Counted from the stretch's first letter, positions 17,188 through 26,070 are shown. The stretch: 50,738 nt of DNA from Mycolicibacterium chubuense (GCF_001044255.1 NZ_JYNX01000092.1:829-51566); one strand, 5' to 3'. Notes: generated from the letters alone by a model not told the origin. Numbers and translations: made by a program.

Positions 17188-17820
17188 GTGCAATCGCGAC
17201 GGCGTCTCGGGGTGATGGGCGGGACCTTCGACCCCATCCACAACGGGCACCTGGTCGCGGCCAGCGAGGTGGCGGACCTGTTCGACCTCGACGAGGTGGT
17301 CTTCGTCCCGACCGGGCAGCCGTGGCAGAAGCGCAGCAGGCCGGTGACGGCCGCCGAGGACCGCTACCTGATGACCGTCATCGCCACCGCGTCCAACCCC
17401 CGCTTCTCGGTCAGCCGCGTCGACATCGATCGCGGCGGGGCCACCTACACCAAGGACACGCTGCGGGACCTGCGGACACTCAACCCCGATGCCGATCTGT
17501 ACTTCATCACCGGCGCGGACGCGCTGGCGTCGATCCTGTCGTGGCAGAACTGGGAGGAGATGTTCTCCATCGCGCGCTTCGTCGGGGTCAGCAGGCCCGG
17601 TTACGAGCTCGACGGCAAGCACATCTCCGCCGCCATGGCCGAGCTGCCTGCCGACGCGCTGCACCTGGTGGAAGTGCCCGCGCTGGCCATCTCCTCCACC
17701 GACTGCCGGGAACGCGCCGAGACGTCTCGCCCGATCTGGTATCTGGTGCCCGACGGCGTCGTGCAGTACGTCTCGAAGAGAAACCTCTATCACCGCCCCA
17801 CCGAAGGAGACCGCCCCTGA
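17188..17820 (+). CDS. nadD: nicotinate-nucleotide adenylyltransferase
   Basis: A 210-residue enzyme that adenylates nicotinate mononucleotide to deamido-NAD, the step before NadE. It carries the nucleotidyltransferase motif [11 protein letters not shown] (11-21, His18 and His21) and the C-terminal ISSTDCR motif. The sequence is very close to the M. tuberculosis protein as I recall it. The GTG start at 17188 is the first codon that fits the family N-terminus; upstream open frame lies in the GntR gene. It is the first gene of a compact operon; its stop overlaps the CTG start of rsfS. Confidence 0.96.
   Translation: MQSRRRLGVMGGTFDPIHNGHLVAASEVADLFDLDEVVFVPTGQPWQKRSRPVTAAEDRYLMTVIATASNPRFSVSRVDIDRGGATYTKDTLRDLRTLNPDADLYFITGADALASILSWQNWEEMFSIARFVGVSRPGYELDGKHISAAMAELPADALHLVEVPALAISSTDCRERAETSRPIWYLVPDGVVQYVSKRNLYHRPTEGDRP
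17803..17810 (+). promoter_or_regulatory. ribosome binding site that decides the rsfS start
   Basis: GAAGGAGA lies 6 nt before a CTG codon at 17817 and 33 nt before the first in-frame ATG (17844). Its spacing supports initiation at CTG. Confidence 0.55.
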
Positions 17821-18197
17821 CCGCCACAGCAGAAGCCATCCGTATGGCCGAGGTCGCCGCGCGCGCGGCCGCGGCCAAGCTGGCCGACGACGTCGTCGTC
17901 ATCGACGTGTCCGACCAGCTCGTCATCACCGACTGCTTCGTCATCGCCTCGGCGTCCAACGAACGCCAGGTCAACGCGATCGTCGACGAGGTCGAGGAGA
18001 AGATGCGCCGGGCCGGGTACAAGCCGGCGCGGCGTGAGGGCACCCGCGAAGGCCGGTGGACCCTTCTGGACTACGTCGACGTGGTGGTGCACATCCAGCA
18101 TCAGGACGAGCGCAACTTCTATGCCCTGGACCGGTTGTGGCGCGACTGCCCGCTGGTGCCCGTCGATCTCGACGGCGCGGCCGAGGACGGCGCATGA
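17817..18197 (+). CDS. rsfS: ribosome silencing factor RsfS (Iojap family), probable CTG start
   Basis: 126 residues if started at CTG 17817. The core [25 protein letters not shown] and [31 protein letters not shown] are the Iojap/RsfS signature. RsfS binds ribosomal protein uL14 on the large subunit and blocks subunit joining during starvation. The CTG is chosen because it overlaps the nadD stop (CTGA), follows a strong RBS by 6 nt, and gives [13 protein letters not shown], which aligns with the M. tuberculosis N-terminus; ATG at 17844 would remove nine residues. It overlaps gpgP by ATGA. Confidence 0.9.
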   Translation: MTATAEAIRMAEVAARAAAAKLADDVVVIDVSDQLVITDCFVIASASNERQVNAIVDEVEEKMRRAGYKPARREGTREGRWTLLDYVDVVVHIQHQDERNFYALDRLWRDCPLVPVDLDGAAEDGA

Positions 18198-18871
18198 CGA
18201 TCCGTAGGCTGGTGATGCTGCGGCACGGCCAGACCGAGTTCAACGCCGGCAGCCGGATGCAGGGTCAGCTGGACACCGAGCTCTCCGATCTGGGTCGTGA
18301 GCAGGCCGTGGCCGCCGCCGAGGTACTCGCCAAACGTCAACCGCTGCTGATCATCTCGTCGGATCTGCGGCGGGCGCTGGACACCGCGGTCGCTCTCGGT
18401 GACCGCTGCGGTCAGCCGGTGAACATCGACGCCCGGCTGCGTGAGACACATCTCGGGGACTGGCAGGGGATGACGCACCTGGAGGTCGACGACGTCGCCC
18501 CCGGCGCCCGGCTGGCCTGGCGGGAGGACGCGCGCTGGGCCCCGCACGGCGGCGAGAGCCGGGTCGACGTCGCCGACCGCAGTCTGCCGCTGGTGCGCGA
18601 ACTCGTCGCCGGTCAACCGGAGTGGGGCGTCGAGGATCCGGATCGACCGGTCGTGCTGGTGGCGCACGGCGGCCTGATCGCGGCGCTGACCGCGGCGCTG
18701 CTGCACCTGCCGGTCGACAACTGGCCCGTGCTGGGCGGTATGGGCAACGCGAGCTGGGTGCAGCTGGCCGGGCACACCCGTCCCGGCGGGATGGCCGGAC
18801 AGTTCGACGACATCCGCTGGCGCCTCGACGTGTGGAACGCCTCGGCGCAGGTCGCCAACGATGTCCTCTGA
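18194..18871 (+). CDS. gpgP: glucosyl-3-phosphoglycerate phosphatase
   Basis: A 225-residue histidine phosphatase (phosphoglycerate mutase fold). Catalytic residues are visible: LRHGQT with His11, Arg60 in SSDLRRA, Glu84 in RETHLGDW and His158 in VAHGG. In mycobacteria this enzyme dephosphorylates glucosyl-3-phosphoglycerate to glucosylglycerate, an early step of methylglucose lipopolysaccharide synthesis. The order rsfS-gpgP-octT matches M. tuberculosis Rv2420c-Rv2418c. It overlaps octT by 11 nt. Confidence 0.93.
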   Translation: MTIRRLVMLRHGQTEFNAGSRMQGQLDTELSDLGREQAVAAAEVLAKRQPLLIISSDLRRALDTAVALGDRCGQPVNIDARLRETHLGDWQGMTHLEVDDVAPGARLAWREDARWAPHGGESRVDVADRSLPLVRELVAGQPEWGVEDPDRPVVLVAHGGLIAALTAALLHLPVDNWPVLGGMGNASWVQLAGHTRPGGMAGQFDDIRWRLDVWNASAQVANDVL

Positions 18872-19607
18872 GGCGGACTCCGGCCGCAGAACCCTGCTGA
18901 TCTTCTGCGACTCGCTGTCCTACTACGGCCCGACCGGCGGCCTGCCCGCCGACGATCCGCGCATCTGGCCGAATATCGTTGCCGAGCATCTGGATTGGGA
19001 CATCGAGCTGATCGGCCGGATCGGTTGGACCAGCCGTGACGTGTGGTGGGCCGCGACGCAGGACCCACGGTCGTGGGCGGCGCTGCCACGCGCCGGTGCG
19101 GTGATCTTCGCGACCTCGGGCATGGACTCGCTACCCTCGCCGCTGCCGACGGCGCTGCGGGAACTGATCCGGTACGTGCGGCCGCCGTGGGTGCGGCGCT
19201 GGGTGCGCGACGGCTACGCGTGGGCGCAACCTCGCCTCTCGCCGATCGCCCGCGCCGCGCTGCCCCCGCATTTGACGGTCGAGTACCTCGAGATGACCAG
19301 GGCAGCCATCGATTTCAACCGGCCCGGGATTCCGGTCGTGGCGTCTTTGCCCTCGGTGCACATCGCCGCGACCTACGGCAAGGCCCACCACGGCAGGGCC
19401 GGCACCGTGGCGGCCATCACCCGTTGGGCGGGCGAACACGGGGTGCCGCTCGTGGATCTCAAAGCCGCGGTCGCCGAACACGTGCTGAGCGGGCGGGGGA
19501 ACCCCGACGGCATCCACTGGAACTTCGAGGCCCACGAGGCGGTCGCCGGGCTGATGGTCAAGGCTCTCGCCGAAGCCGGTGTGTCCGTGTCGGATTCGCG
19601 GAGCTGA
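18861..19607 (+). CDS. octT: diglucosylglycerate octanoyltransferase (SGNH fold)
   Basis: A 248-residue protein that matches my memory of M. tuberculosis Rv2418c (OctT) closely. It has an SGNH-hydrolase-like layout: nucleophile Ser18 in [13 protein letters not shown], the [18 protein letters not shown] stretch, and a final [12 protein letters not shown] with Asp and His. OctT transfers octanoate to diglucosylglycerate, priming the lipopolysaccharide that binds and regulates fatty acid synthase I. Its start lies inside gpgP, so it is translationally coupled. Confidence 0.92.
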   Translation: MSSEADSGRRTLLIFCDSLSYYGPTGGLPADDPRIWPNIVAEHLDWDIELIGRIGWTSRDVWWAATQDPRSWAALPRAGAVIFATSGMDSLPSPLPTALRELIRYVRPPWVRRWVRDGYAWAQPRLSPIARAALPPHLTVEYLEMTRAAIDFNRPGIPVVASLPSVHIAATYGKAHHGRAGTVAAITRWAGEHGVPLVDLKAAVAEHVLSGRGNPDGIHWNFEAHEAVAGLMVKALAEAGVSVSDSRS

Positions 19608-19609
19608 CC

Positions 19610-20449
19610 GTGCCGGTGGTGGTGGTCAGCGACTCGTCGTCGCGGCTGGGCGTGGATGACGAGAAGCGCTGGAACATCCGCGAGGTGCCGTTGCACGTCC
19701 TCGTCGACGGCGACGATCTGCGCGACGGCGTGGACGAGATCCCCTACGACATCCAGGACCGACCCAAGGTGACCACGGCGGGGGCCAGCCCGGCCGACCT
19801 GGAGGAGACGTACCGGCAGGCGATGGCCGACAGCGGCGGCGACGGCGTGGTCGCGGTGCATCTGTCGGCCGCGCTGTCGAGCACCTACAGTGCGGCGGTC
19901 ACGGCCGCGCGAGAGTTCGGATCATCGGTGCGCGTGGTGAATTCGCGCTCGGCGGCGATGGGCGTCGGGTTCATCGCCGGTGAGGCGGCCCGCTGCGCGG
20001 CCGCGGGCGGGGACCTCGACGCCGTGGAGGCGGCCGCCCGCGCCGCCCGGGCGCGCTCACACGTGTTCCTCGTCGTGCACCGGCTGGACAATCTGCGCCG
20101 CAGTGGGCGCATCGGCACCGCGTCGTCGTGGCTGGGCACCGCACTGTCGCTCAAACCGCTGCTGCGCCTGGATGTCGACGGCCGGCTGGTGCTCGATCAG
20201 CGCATCCGCACCGTGAGCAAGGCGCACGCCGCGCTGGTGGACCGGGTGGTCGATGTCGTGGGTGAGGCGCCTGCCGACCTGGTGGTGCACCACGTCGACA
20301 ACCACGACGCCGCAGACGAGCTGGGCGCCGCACTGACACAACGGCTTCCGCAGTTGACCTCGCTGACCGTCGCCGACATGGGTCCGGTGCTGTCGGTCCA
20401 CGTGGGTTCCGGAGCGGTCGGGGTGGCCGTGCAGGTCGCCGCGCGCTGA
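19610..20449 (+). CDS. DegV family fatty-acid-binding protein
   Basis: A 279-residue DegV-fold protein: VVVSDSSSRL at the N-terminus, TTAGASPADLEETYRQAM, the AVHLSAALSSTYSAA loop that holds the bound lipid's carboxylate, RVVNSRSAAMGVGF, and the LDNLRRSGRI / LKPLLRLDVDGRL stretch. DegV proteins carry fatty acids, in some bacteria to a fatty-acid kinase; no kinase gene is adjacent. The GTG at 19610 follows the octT stop by 2 nt, making it the last gene of the nadD operon. Upstream open frame overlaps octT and was rejected. It corresponds to Rv2417c by position. Confidence 0.92.
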   Translation: MPVVVVSDSSSRLGVDDEKRWNIREVPLHVLVDGDDLRDGVDEIPYDIQDRPKVTTAGASPADLEETYRQAMADSGGDGVVAVHLSAALSSTYSAAVTAAREFGSSVRVVNSRSAAMGVGFIAGEAARCAAAGGDLDAVEAAARAARARSHVFLVVHRLDNLRRSGRIGTASSWLGTALSLKPLLRLDVDGRLVLDQRIRTVSKAHAALVDRVVDVVGEAPADLVVHHVDNHDAADELGAALTQRLPQLTSLTVADMGPVLSVHVGSGAVGVAVQVAAR

Positions 20450-20451
20450 GG

Positions 20452-21501
20452 TCAGACCGCCGCGCGGCCGGTGATCGGCGGCAGGTCGGCCAGCGTGACG
20501 ATGCCCGGCGGCGCGGCGACGACGGCGGGTACCGCGTTGGTCACCGGCATCGCGGTGTAGATCATGCCCAACCCCATGAACCCCGGTTCGGTCCAGTCCC
20601 TGGGCGGCAGGCAGTGCACGACGGTGCGCATGTTGGGTATCCCGAACACCTGCACGACGTGGCCGTGCTCGAGGGGCTTGGGCGGGGTGACGTGCTGACC
20701 CATGATCCAGTTGAACCCGACGCTGACCACGTTGCGTTCGCCGACCCAGCCGCGGTGATAGCCCATCACCCCGGCGACGGTGCCCTCGGGGATCGTCATG
20801 AAACCGAGGTCGCTGTCCCCGGTTGCGGCGGTGAACGTCACGTCGAAGGTCATCCGGTCCAGGGTCGCGCCGATGGCGTCGGCCATCATGGCGGCCGATT
20901 CGGCGAACACCTCGCTCTCGCGGCGCACGCTCTCGGCCAAGCCCGGGGTGTCGGGATCCTGGGAGAAACCCATCGCGGTCTGGGTCCCGGCCGACTCGTA
21001 GGTGGAGCAGTCCACCGACTCGGTGATGCGGATCTCGTCGACGCGCTCGCAGGCACCGCTGAGGACCATGCCCACCAGGTTCGACATGCCCGGATGTGCG
21101 CCGCTGCCGAAGATCGTCGAATCACCTCGCTCGCAAGCGGTTCGGATGCGGTGCAGATCTTCGGGTGACTGCTTGCCGCCGGTGATCCACGCGGCCGACG
21201 TACACACGTTGACGCCGGACTCCAGCAGGCGGACCAGCTCGTCGATGCTCGGCCAGAGCGGGTTGTAGCAGCACGCGTCGGGCTTCAGCGCCACGAGCTC
21301 CTCGATGTCGTTCGTCGCGCGGACCCCGGTCGGTTCCGGCCACCCGGCGAGTTCGGCCGCGTCGACACCGACCTTGTCCGCGCCGTGCGCATAGACCCCG
21401 ACGAGTTCCATGTCGTCGCGGCCGATGATCGCGTGCAGCGAGCGGCGACCGATGTTGCCGGTGGTCCACTGGATGACGCGCAGAGGTTGCTGGGTCGGCA
21501 T
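20452..21501 (-). CDS. DapB-like NAD(P)H-dependent amine dehydrogenase family protein
   Basis: A 349-residue protein with an N-terminal Rossmann fold (RVIQWTTGNIGRRSLHAII) and the GVNVCTSAAWITGGKQ and FGSGAHPGMSNL segments of the dihydrodipicolinate reductase-like family that includes 2,4-diaminopentanoate dehydrogenase. Mycobacteria hold many paralogues, mostly unstudied and often next to lipid or steroid genes. The start ATG at 21501 is 6 nt from a TAGGTT box. The gene is convergent with degV (2 nt between the stops) and divergent from an SDR gene. Confidence 0.82.
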   Translation of the reverse strand: MPTQQPLRVIQWTTGNIGRRSLHAIIGRDDMELVGVYAHGADKVGVDAAELAGWPEPTGVRATNDIEELVALKPDACCYNPLWPSIDELVRLLESGVNVCTSAAWITGGKQSPEDLHRIRTACERGDSTIFGSGAHPGMSNLVGMVLSGACERVDEIRITESVDCSTYESAGTQTAMGFSQDPDTPGLAESVRRESEVFAESAAMMADAIGATLDRMTFDVTFTAATGDSDLGFMTIPEGTVAGVMGYHRGWVGERNVVSVGFNWIMGQHVTPPKPLEHGHVVQVFGIPNMRTVVHCLPPRDWTEPGFMGLGMIYTAMPVTNAVPAVVAAPPGIVTLADLPPITGRAAV

Positions 21502-21507
21502 GGCGTC

Positions 21508-21513
21508 AACCTA
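21508..21513 (-). promoter_or_regulatory. putative -10 box of the amine-dehydrogenase-like gene
   Basis: TAGGTT on the minus strand, 6 nt before the ATG at 21501; leaderless layout. Confidence 0.5.
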
Positions 21514-21520
21514 CCGCCTC

Positions 21521-21526
21521 TAAGGT
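21521..21526 (+). promoter_or_regulatory. putative -10 box of the SDR gene
   Basis: TAAGGT, 6 nt before the ATG at 21533; leaderless layout. The two divergent -10 boxes are 7 nt apart in a 31-nt gap. Confidence 0.5.
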
Positions 21527-21532
21527 GGCCAG

Positions 21533-22339
21533 ATGACTGACTCGACGCTCGTGGCTGTCGTGACCGGTGCCAGTCGCGGTGCGGGCCGCGGCATCGCCAT
21601 CGCGCTGGCCGCCCGCGGATGGCGGGTGTACGGCACCGGCCGCAGCATCGACGAGGATCCCGGCTGGGGGGTCGGGGTGCGGGTGGATCATCACGACGAC
21701 GACGCCGTCGGGGCGCTGTTCGAGCGGGTCGGGGACGAGGCCGGCCGGCTGGACCTGCTGGTCAACAACGCCGCGGTGATCTCCGATGACCTGGTGGGGC
21801 CGGAACCGTTCTGGCGGAAGCCGCGTGGCCTGGCCGACGTGCTCGACGTCGGGTTGCGGTCCTCCTATATCGCGTCGTGGTACGCCGCTCCGCTGCTCAC
21901 CGCGCGAGAGCGGGCGCTGATCGCGTTCACCTCCTCACCGGGGTCGGTGTGCTACATGCACGGGCCGGCCTACGGCGCGCAGAAGGCCGGCGTCGACAAG
22001 ATGGCCGCGGACATGGCCGTCGACTTCCGCGGCACCGGGGTGGCGACGGTGTCGATCTGGATGGGCATCCTGCTCACCGAGCGGCTGCGGCGCGCCTTCG
22101 ACGGAAAGCCCGATGCCCTCGCCGACTTCGCTGGGCAAGCCGAAACCCCAGAGTTCACCGGCTATCTCATCGATGCGCTGTTCGCCGATCCCGATCTCGA
22201 CGAAGTGAGCGGACGCACCGTGATCGGCGCCGAACTGGCCCGCACCTACGGACTGACTGACGCCGACGGTCGCATCCCGCCGTCGCACCGGGAGATGCTC
22301 GGCGCTCCGCGCGAACCCAGTTCGGTGATCGTGCGGTGA
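21533..22339 (+). CDS. short-chain dehydrogenase/reductase family oxidoreductase
   Basis: A 268-residue classical SDR: cofactor motif TGASRGAGRGIA near the N-terminus, NNAA in LLVNNAAVISDD, a catalytic serine region (FTSSPGS) and YxxxK as YGAQK. A Gly-rich first turn with Arg nearby suggests NADP. Substrate unknown. Divergent from the amine-dehydrogenase-like gene and convergent with the acyl-CoA dehydrogenase operon, with 3 nt between the stops. It probably belongs to the same accessory lipid/redox block. Confidence 0.9.
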   Translation: MTDSTLVAVVTGASRGAGRGIAIALAARGWRVYGTGRSIDEDPGWGVGVRVDHHDDDAVGALFERVGDEAGRLDLLVNNAAVISDDLVGPEPFWRKPRGLADVLDVGLRSSYIASWYAAPLLTARERALIAFTSSPGSVCYMHGPAYGAQKAGVDKMAADMAVDFRGTGVATVSIWMGILLTERLRRAFDGKPDALADFAGQAETPEFTGYLIDALFADPDLDEVSGRTVIGAELARTYGLTDADGRIPPSHREMLGAPREPSSVIVR

Positions 22340-22342
22340 GGG

Positions 22343-23335
22343 TCAGGGCGCGATCAGCGCCCAGAGACCGTCCGGGCCGGCGTGCAACGTCATGTCGGTG
22401 AGCAGGTCGTCCCAGTGCCGCATCGAGCCGAACTCCGAACGCCAGGCCAGCGCCGCCCTGGTGAAGGCGTGCAGTCGGTGCTCGCTGGTGGTGCCGATGG
22501 CGCCGTGCACCTGATGGGCGTTGCGCACCACCACCGACGTCGCGTGGCCGGCGCACGACCGGGCAGATGCGACAAGGAATTCCAGGTTCGGAGCCGACCA
22601 GTCGGAGCCGACGGCGGCCGACAGCGCCGCCTCGGTGGCCGAGCGGGCGAGCGCGGCCTCGCACGCGATGTCGGAGACCAGATGCTGCACGGCCTGGAAC
22701 TTCGACAGCGCACGCCCGAACTGCTCACGCGTCGTCGCGTGCTCGATCGAGAGCTCCAGCGCCCGGTCCAGCGCCGCGCAGATCTGCAGGGCGCGAATCA
22801 GCGCGGCCTTGAGCCGCAGCGTCGCGACGTGCCCGGCCGTGACGGTGGCGCCGGACAGGGTGGCGAGGTCGGCGGTGACGGTGTCCCGCGGCTCGCCGAT
22901 CATGTTGGTGCCGGCGGTGATCGACAGTTCCGTGGGGTCGACGTCGGCGACGACGTGGTCGTCGCCGCGCTGCCACACCGTGACCACCCGGTCTGTGCTC
23001 GACGCCCACGGCACGCCCGTGGCCCGGCCCTGCGCGTCGAGCAGGCACACGGTGCGCCGCGCGCCGTCGACCGGTATCCCGGCGCTGTCCAGCAGCCAGC
23101 AGGCCAGCAGATCGTGTTCGGCCAGCGGGATCCGGGCGCCGTGGCGTGCCGCGGCGGAGACGAGTTCGGCGGCCTCCAGCCACCCCGCGCCGCTGCCCCC
23201 GCTGTCCTCGGTGCCGGTGAGCCGGACCAGACCCAGGTCGTCGAGCCGGCTCCACAGGTCGGCGTCGCGGCCGTGCTCGGCGAACACCGCGTCCATCATC
23301 TCGGCGAGCGCGGGTTCGATGTGCGGGGCGCTCAT
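22343..23335 (-). CDS. acyl-CoA dehydrogenase family protein, smaller subunit-like
   Basis: A 330-residue ACAD-fold protein: HGARIPLAEHDLLACWLL early and, in the C-terminal helical domain, TTREQFGRALSKFQAVQHLVSDIACEA and NAHQVHGAIGTTSEHRLHAFTRAALAW. It is short and poor in the flavin-site motifs seen in its neighbour, as in the beta subunits of mycobacterial heteromeric acyl-CoA dehydrogenases of the ChsE type. Its ATG overlaps the stop of the larger partner (ATGA), supporting an obligate pair. The open frame beyond 23335 lies inside the partner gene. Confidence 0.88.
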   Translation of the reverse strand: MSAPHIEPALAEMMDAVFAEHGRDADLWSRLDDLGLVRLTGTEDSGGSGAGWLEAAELVSAAARHGARIPLAEHDLLACWLLDSAGIPVDGARRTVCLLDAQGRATGVPWASSTDRVVTVWQRGDDHVVADVDPTELSITAGTNMIGEPRDTVTADLATLSGATVTAGHVATLRLKAALIRALQICAALDRALELSIEHATTREQFGRALSKFQAVQHLVSDIACEAALARSATEAALSAAVGSDWSAPNLEFLVASARSCAGHATSVVVRNAHQVHGAIGTTSEHRLHAFTRAALAWRSEFGSMRHWDDLLTDMTLHAGPDGLWALIAP

Positions 23336-24471
23336 CGCATCCCCAGCCCGCGGGCGATCACGCCGCGCAGCACCTCGTTGGTCCCGCCCCTGATCGTGAA
23401 ACCGGGCCGCTGGTCCACCGCCGCGGCGGCCAGCTCCGCGAAGTCGATCGTGTGATCGGTTGCCAGATGAGCGAACTCGGCGATGTCGCCCTCGGTGGTG
23501 GTGCCCAGCACCTTGACGACGGCGGCGGGAACTTCCGCGGGTTCGTGACGCTGCAGCGCATCGGCCACCGCCGACGACATCTGGTGCAGCCCGGCGACCC
23601 TGCCCACCAGCCGACCCAGATTCGCGTCCCGCGGCAGCTGTCCGGCGGCCATCGCGTCGGCGGCGGACTGTAGCAGCATGAAGGTCGACAGCACCCGCTC
23701 CGGGCCGCTGCGCTCGAAGGCCAACTCCGAGGTGCACTGCCGCCAGCCGTCGCCGATCTCACCGAACACCATGTCGTCGGGCACGAAGACGTCGTCGAGG
23801 ATCACCTCGTTGAAGTGGTGCGCCCCGTTCATCGATCGGATCGGCCGGATCTCGACGCCCGGGCCGCGCAGATCGACGATGAACTGGCTCAGACCGGCAT
23901 GCCGGTGCGCCGGATCGACCGGCGCGGTGCGGACCAGCGCGATGAACGCGTGCGCCAGGTGGGCACCCGACGTCCAGACCTTCGCCCCGGTGAGCCGCCA
24001 CCCGCCGTCGACCTGCACCGCACGGGTACGCACGCTCGCCAGATCGGAACCGGAGTCCGGCTCGCTCATGCCGATGCCGAAAAAGCATTCTCCGGCAACG
24101 ATTCTCGGCAGAAAATGCCGCCGCTGCGCCTCGGTGCCGTACTTGAGCAGCGACGGCACGATCTGCCGGTCGGCGATCCAGTGCGCCGCCACCGGGGCGC
24201 CTGCGGCGAGCAGTTCCTCGGTGACGACGAACCGTTCGAGGAAGGAGCGTCCGTGCCCGCCGTACTCGACGGGCACCGTCATGCCCAGCCATCCGCGCTC
24301 GGCCAGTGCCGCGGTGAACGCTTCGTCCCAGCCGGACAGCCACGCGTCGACCGACGGGGTGAAGGCACCCGCGGCGCGTTGCTCGGCGAGGAACCGGCGA
24401 ACCTCGGCCCGCAGCTCGTCGGGGCCCGACGGGTCAGTGCCGGATCGGGGTACCAGGCGGGGGAGCGCCAT
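23332..24471 (-). CDS. acyl-CoA dehydrogenase, larger subunit-like
   Basis: A 379-residue ACAD: N-terminal helical domain with ERGWLGMTVPVEYGGHG, FAD and substrate region FFGIGMSEPDSGSDLASVRTRA and WTSGAHLAHAFIALVRT, and C-terminal FTIRGGTNEVLRGVIARGLG. It would introduce a double bond into an acyl-CoA with FAD as acceptor. Paired with the smaller ACAD, a heterotetramer acting on a steroid-derived or branched acyl-CoA is plausible, but no regulator site was identified. It overlaps the upstream membrane-protein gene by 1 nt (TGATG). Confidence 0.9.
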   Translation of the reverse strand: MALPRLVPRSGTDPSGPDELRAEVRRFLAEQRAAGAFTPSVDAWLSGWDEAFTAALAERGWLGMTVPVEYGGHGRSFLERFVVTEELLAAGAPVAAHWIADRQIVPSLLKYGTEAQRRHFLPRIVAGECFFGIGMSEPDSGSDLASVRTRAVQVDGGWRLTGAKVWTSGAHLAHAFIALVRTAPVDPAHRHAGLSQFIVDLRGPGVEIRPIRSMNGAHHFNEVILDDVFVPDDMVFGEIGDGWRQCTSELAFERSGPERVLSTFMLLQSAADAMAAGQLPRDANLGRLVGRVAGLHQMSSAVADALQRHEPAEVPAAVVKVLGTTTEGDIAEFAHLATDHTIDFAELAAAAVDQRPGFTIRGGTNEVLRGVIARGLGMR

Positions 24472-25136
24472 CAGTCTCCTACGGGTTCTTCGGTGCTCTC
24501 GGCTTCTTCGATGTCTGCGCTGTCGGTCGCTGCGTCGTCGGTGGCCTCTCCCGGCGGCGTCGCCAGGGCGATCCCCAGGGCGAGGACGAACGCCACCGAC
24601 AGCGTGCCGCCGAGGTAATGGTTCATCGGACCGCCGGGGGAGATGAAGCTGCCGGGCGGTCCGATCAGGGTGATCGTCTCGATGAGCTGCTCGACGGTGA
24701 ACACCGCGGCGATGATCCCGAGCCACCGCGGCAGCCGCCCCTCGTTGGCGCTCAACAGGATCGGTGCGGCCACGGCGATGTTGGCGATGGTGGCCACCGG
24801 CAGCCACATGGAGCCGACGTCCTCGATGGCGCGGGCGGTCCCGGCGGTGGCCTGACCGGGGCGCAGCGACGGGCCGCCGGCGAACCAGATCGCGACGCAG
24901 AGCTGGGCGACCAGCAGCGCGGAGCCGATCGTGAACAGGTGCGCGGGTGGTCCGGTGAGCCGGTCGCGGGCGACGGCGAGAACGACGACGAGCGCCAGCG
25001 TGGCGAAGGTCAGCAGCAGAGCCTGGACCCGGGTCACGGCGGGATCGGAGCCCGGCAGGGCGTGCAGGACGACCACGGCCGTGGCGTACAGCACCGCGAA
25101 CGCGGCACCGGCGATCATCGGAGCTCGACCGTTCAT
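24471..25136 (-). CDS. hypothetical membrane protein, first gene of the acyl-CoA dehydrogenase operon
   Basis: A 221-residue protein with about six hydrophobic segments, among them FAVLYATAVVVLHAL, LLLTFATLALVVVLAVA, LGIIAAVFTVEQLIETITLI and LGGTLSVAFVLALGIALA, and an acidic C-terminal tail (DADSADIEEAE-like composition). I do not recognise the family. It precedes the two acyl-CoA dehydrogenases with a 1-nt overlap. A TAGCAT box lies 8 nt before the ATG. Confidence 0.8.
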   Translation of the reverse strand: MNGRAPMIAGAAFAVLYATAVVVLHALPGSDPAVTRVQALLLTFATLALVVVLAVARDRLTGPPAHLFTIGSALLVAQLCVAIWFAGGPSLRPGQATAGTARAIEDVGSMWLPVATIANIAVAAPILLSANEGRLPRWLGIIAAVFTVEQLIETITLIGPPGSFISPGGPMNHYLGGTLSVAFVLALGIALATPPGEATDDAATDSADIEEAESTEEPVGD

Positions 25137-25144
25137 ATGCGGTC

Positions 25145-25150
25145 ATGCTA
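25145..25150 (-). promoter_or_regulatory. putative -10 box of the membrane protein/ACAD operon
   Basis: TAGCAT on the minus strand, 8 nt before the ATG at 25136. Confidence 0.4.
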
Positions 25151-25233
25151 TCCCGCTGTCCCCAGAGCCGAGTTCATCCACAGACCGCGTCGGCGCAGCC
25201 GCTGTGTGCGCCGGCGCCGTCGGCCCGGATGCT

Positions 25234-25239
25234 TACCGT
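25234..25239 (+). promoter_or_regulatory. putative -10 box of comEA, leaderless layout
   Basis: TACCGT, 6 nt before the comEA ATG at 25246. Confidence 0.45.
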
Positions 25240-25245
25240 CGCGAC

Positions 25246-26070
25246 ATGTCGAGCGAACTGCCCGCCGAACTGCTCCGGCGCCGCCTCGGGACCGACGCCG
25301 GCCGCGATGGTCAGGTCGCCGGCGCCGAAGACGACGAGGCCACCGAGACGTCGCTGTCGCGCTGGCTTCCCGAGCCCGGGCCGGGGCGCTCCGCGGCCAT
25401 GTTGTCCCGGATCCGGGGCGATCCCGGCAGGGCGGGTGTCCTCGCGCTGGGCGTCGTCGGACTCATCGCGGTGCTCGTGACCGTGGTGAGTCTGGTCCGG
25501 GACCGGCCACCGGCGGTCGTCTCGGCGAAGCTCCCGCCGGTGGAGATGGTGTCGTCGGCGGCACCGGCGCCCTCGGGCGCGCCGCAGGCCCCGGGACCCG
25601 TGATCGTCAGCGTGGTCGGGCTGGTGCACCGCCCCGGTCTGGTCACCCTCGAACCGGGCGCCAGGATCGCCGACGCCCTCGAAGCCGCGGGCGGGGTGGT
25701 GGACGGCGCGGATGTCGTGGGTCTGAACATGGCCCGCCGGGTCGCCGACGGTGAGCAGATCGTGGTGGGCATCGGGGCGGAGCCGGGCCGGCCGACGCAG
25801 ATGGGGAGTTCGGTGGTGTCCGGCCAGGCGCCCGCACCCGGCGCGCCGATCGGCGAAACACCCTCGGGCGCAACCGGTGTCATCGATCTGAACACCGCGA
25901 CCGTCGAGCAGCTCGACACGCTGCCGGGCATCGGGCCGGTGACCGCCGCCGCGATCGTGGCGTGGCGCGACGCCAACGGACGCTTCACCGGTGTCGACCA
26001 ACTCGGCGATGTGGACGGAATCGGTCCGGCACGCCTGGACAAGCTGCGCACCCTCGTGACCGCGGGATGA
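25246..26070 (+). CDS. comEA: ComEA family DNA-binding protein
   Basis: A 274-residue protein: cytosolic N-terminus of about 60 residues, one membrane anchor (VLALGVVGLIAVLVTVVSLV), an SLBB domain (VIVSVVGLVHRPGLVTLEPGARI) and a C-terminal pair of helix-hairpin-helix motifs (LPGIGPVTAAAIVAWR; DGIGPARLDKLRTL). In naturally transformable bacteria ComEA binds incoming DNA outside the membrane and feeds ComEC. Natural uptake is not established for most mycobacteria. The upstream open frame was rejected in favour of ATG 25246, 6 nt from a TACCGT box. Overlaps comEC by ATGA. Confidence 0.92.
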   Translation: MSSELPAELLRRRLGTDAGRDGQVAGAEDDEATETSLSRWLPEPGPGRSAAMLSRIRGDPGRAGVLALGVVGLIAVLVTVVSLVRDRPPAVVSAKLPPVEMVSSAAPAPSGAPQAPGPVIVSVVGLVHRPGLVTLEPGARIADALEAAGGVVDGADVVGLNMARRVADGEQIVVGIGAEPGRPTQMGSSVVSGQAPAPGAPIGETPSGATGVIDLNTATVEQLDTLPGIGPVTAAAIVAWRDANGRFTGVDQLGDVDGIGPARLDKLRTLVTAG

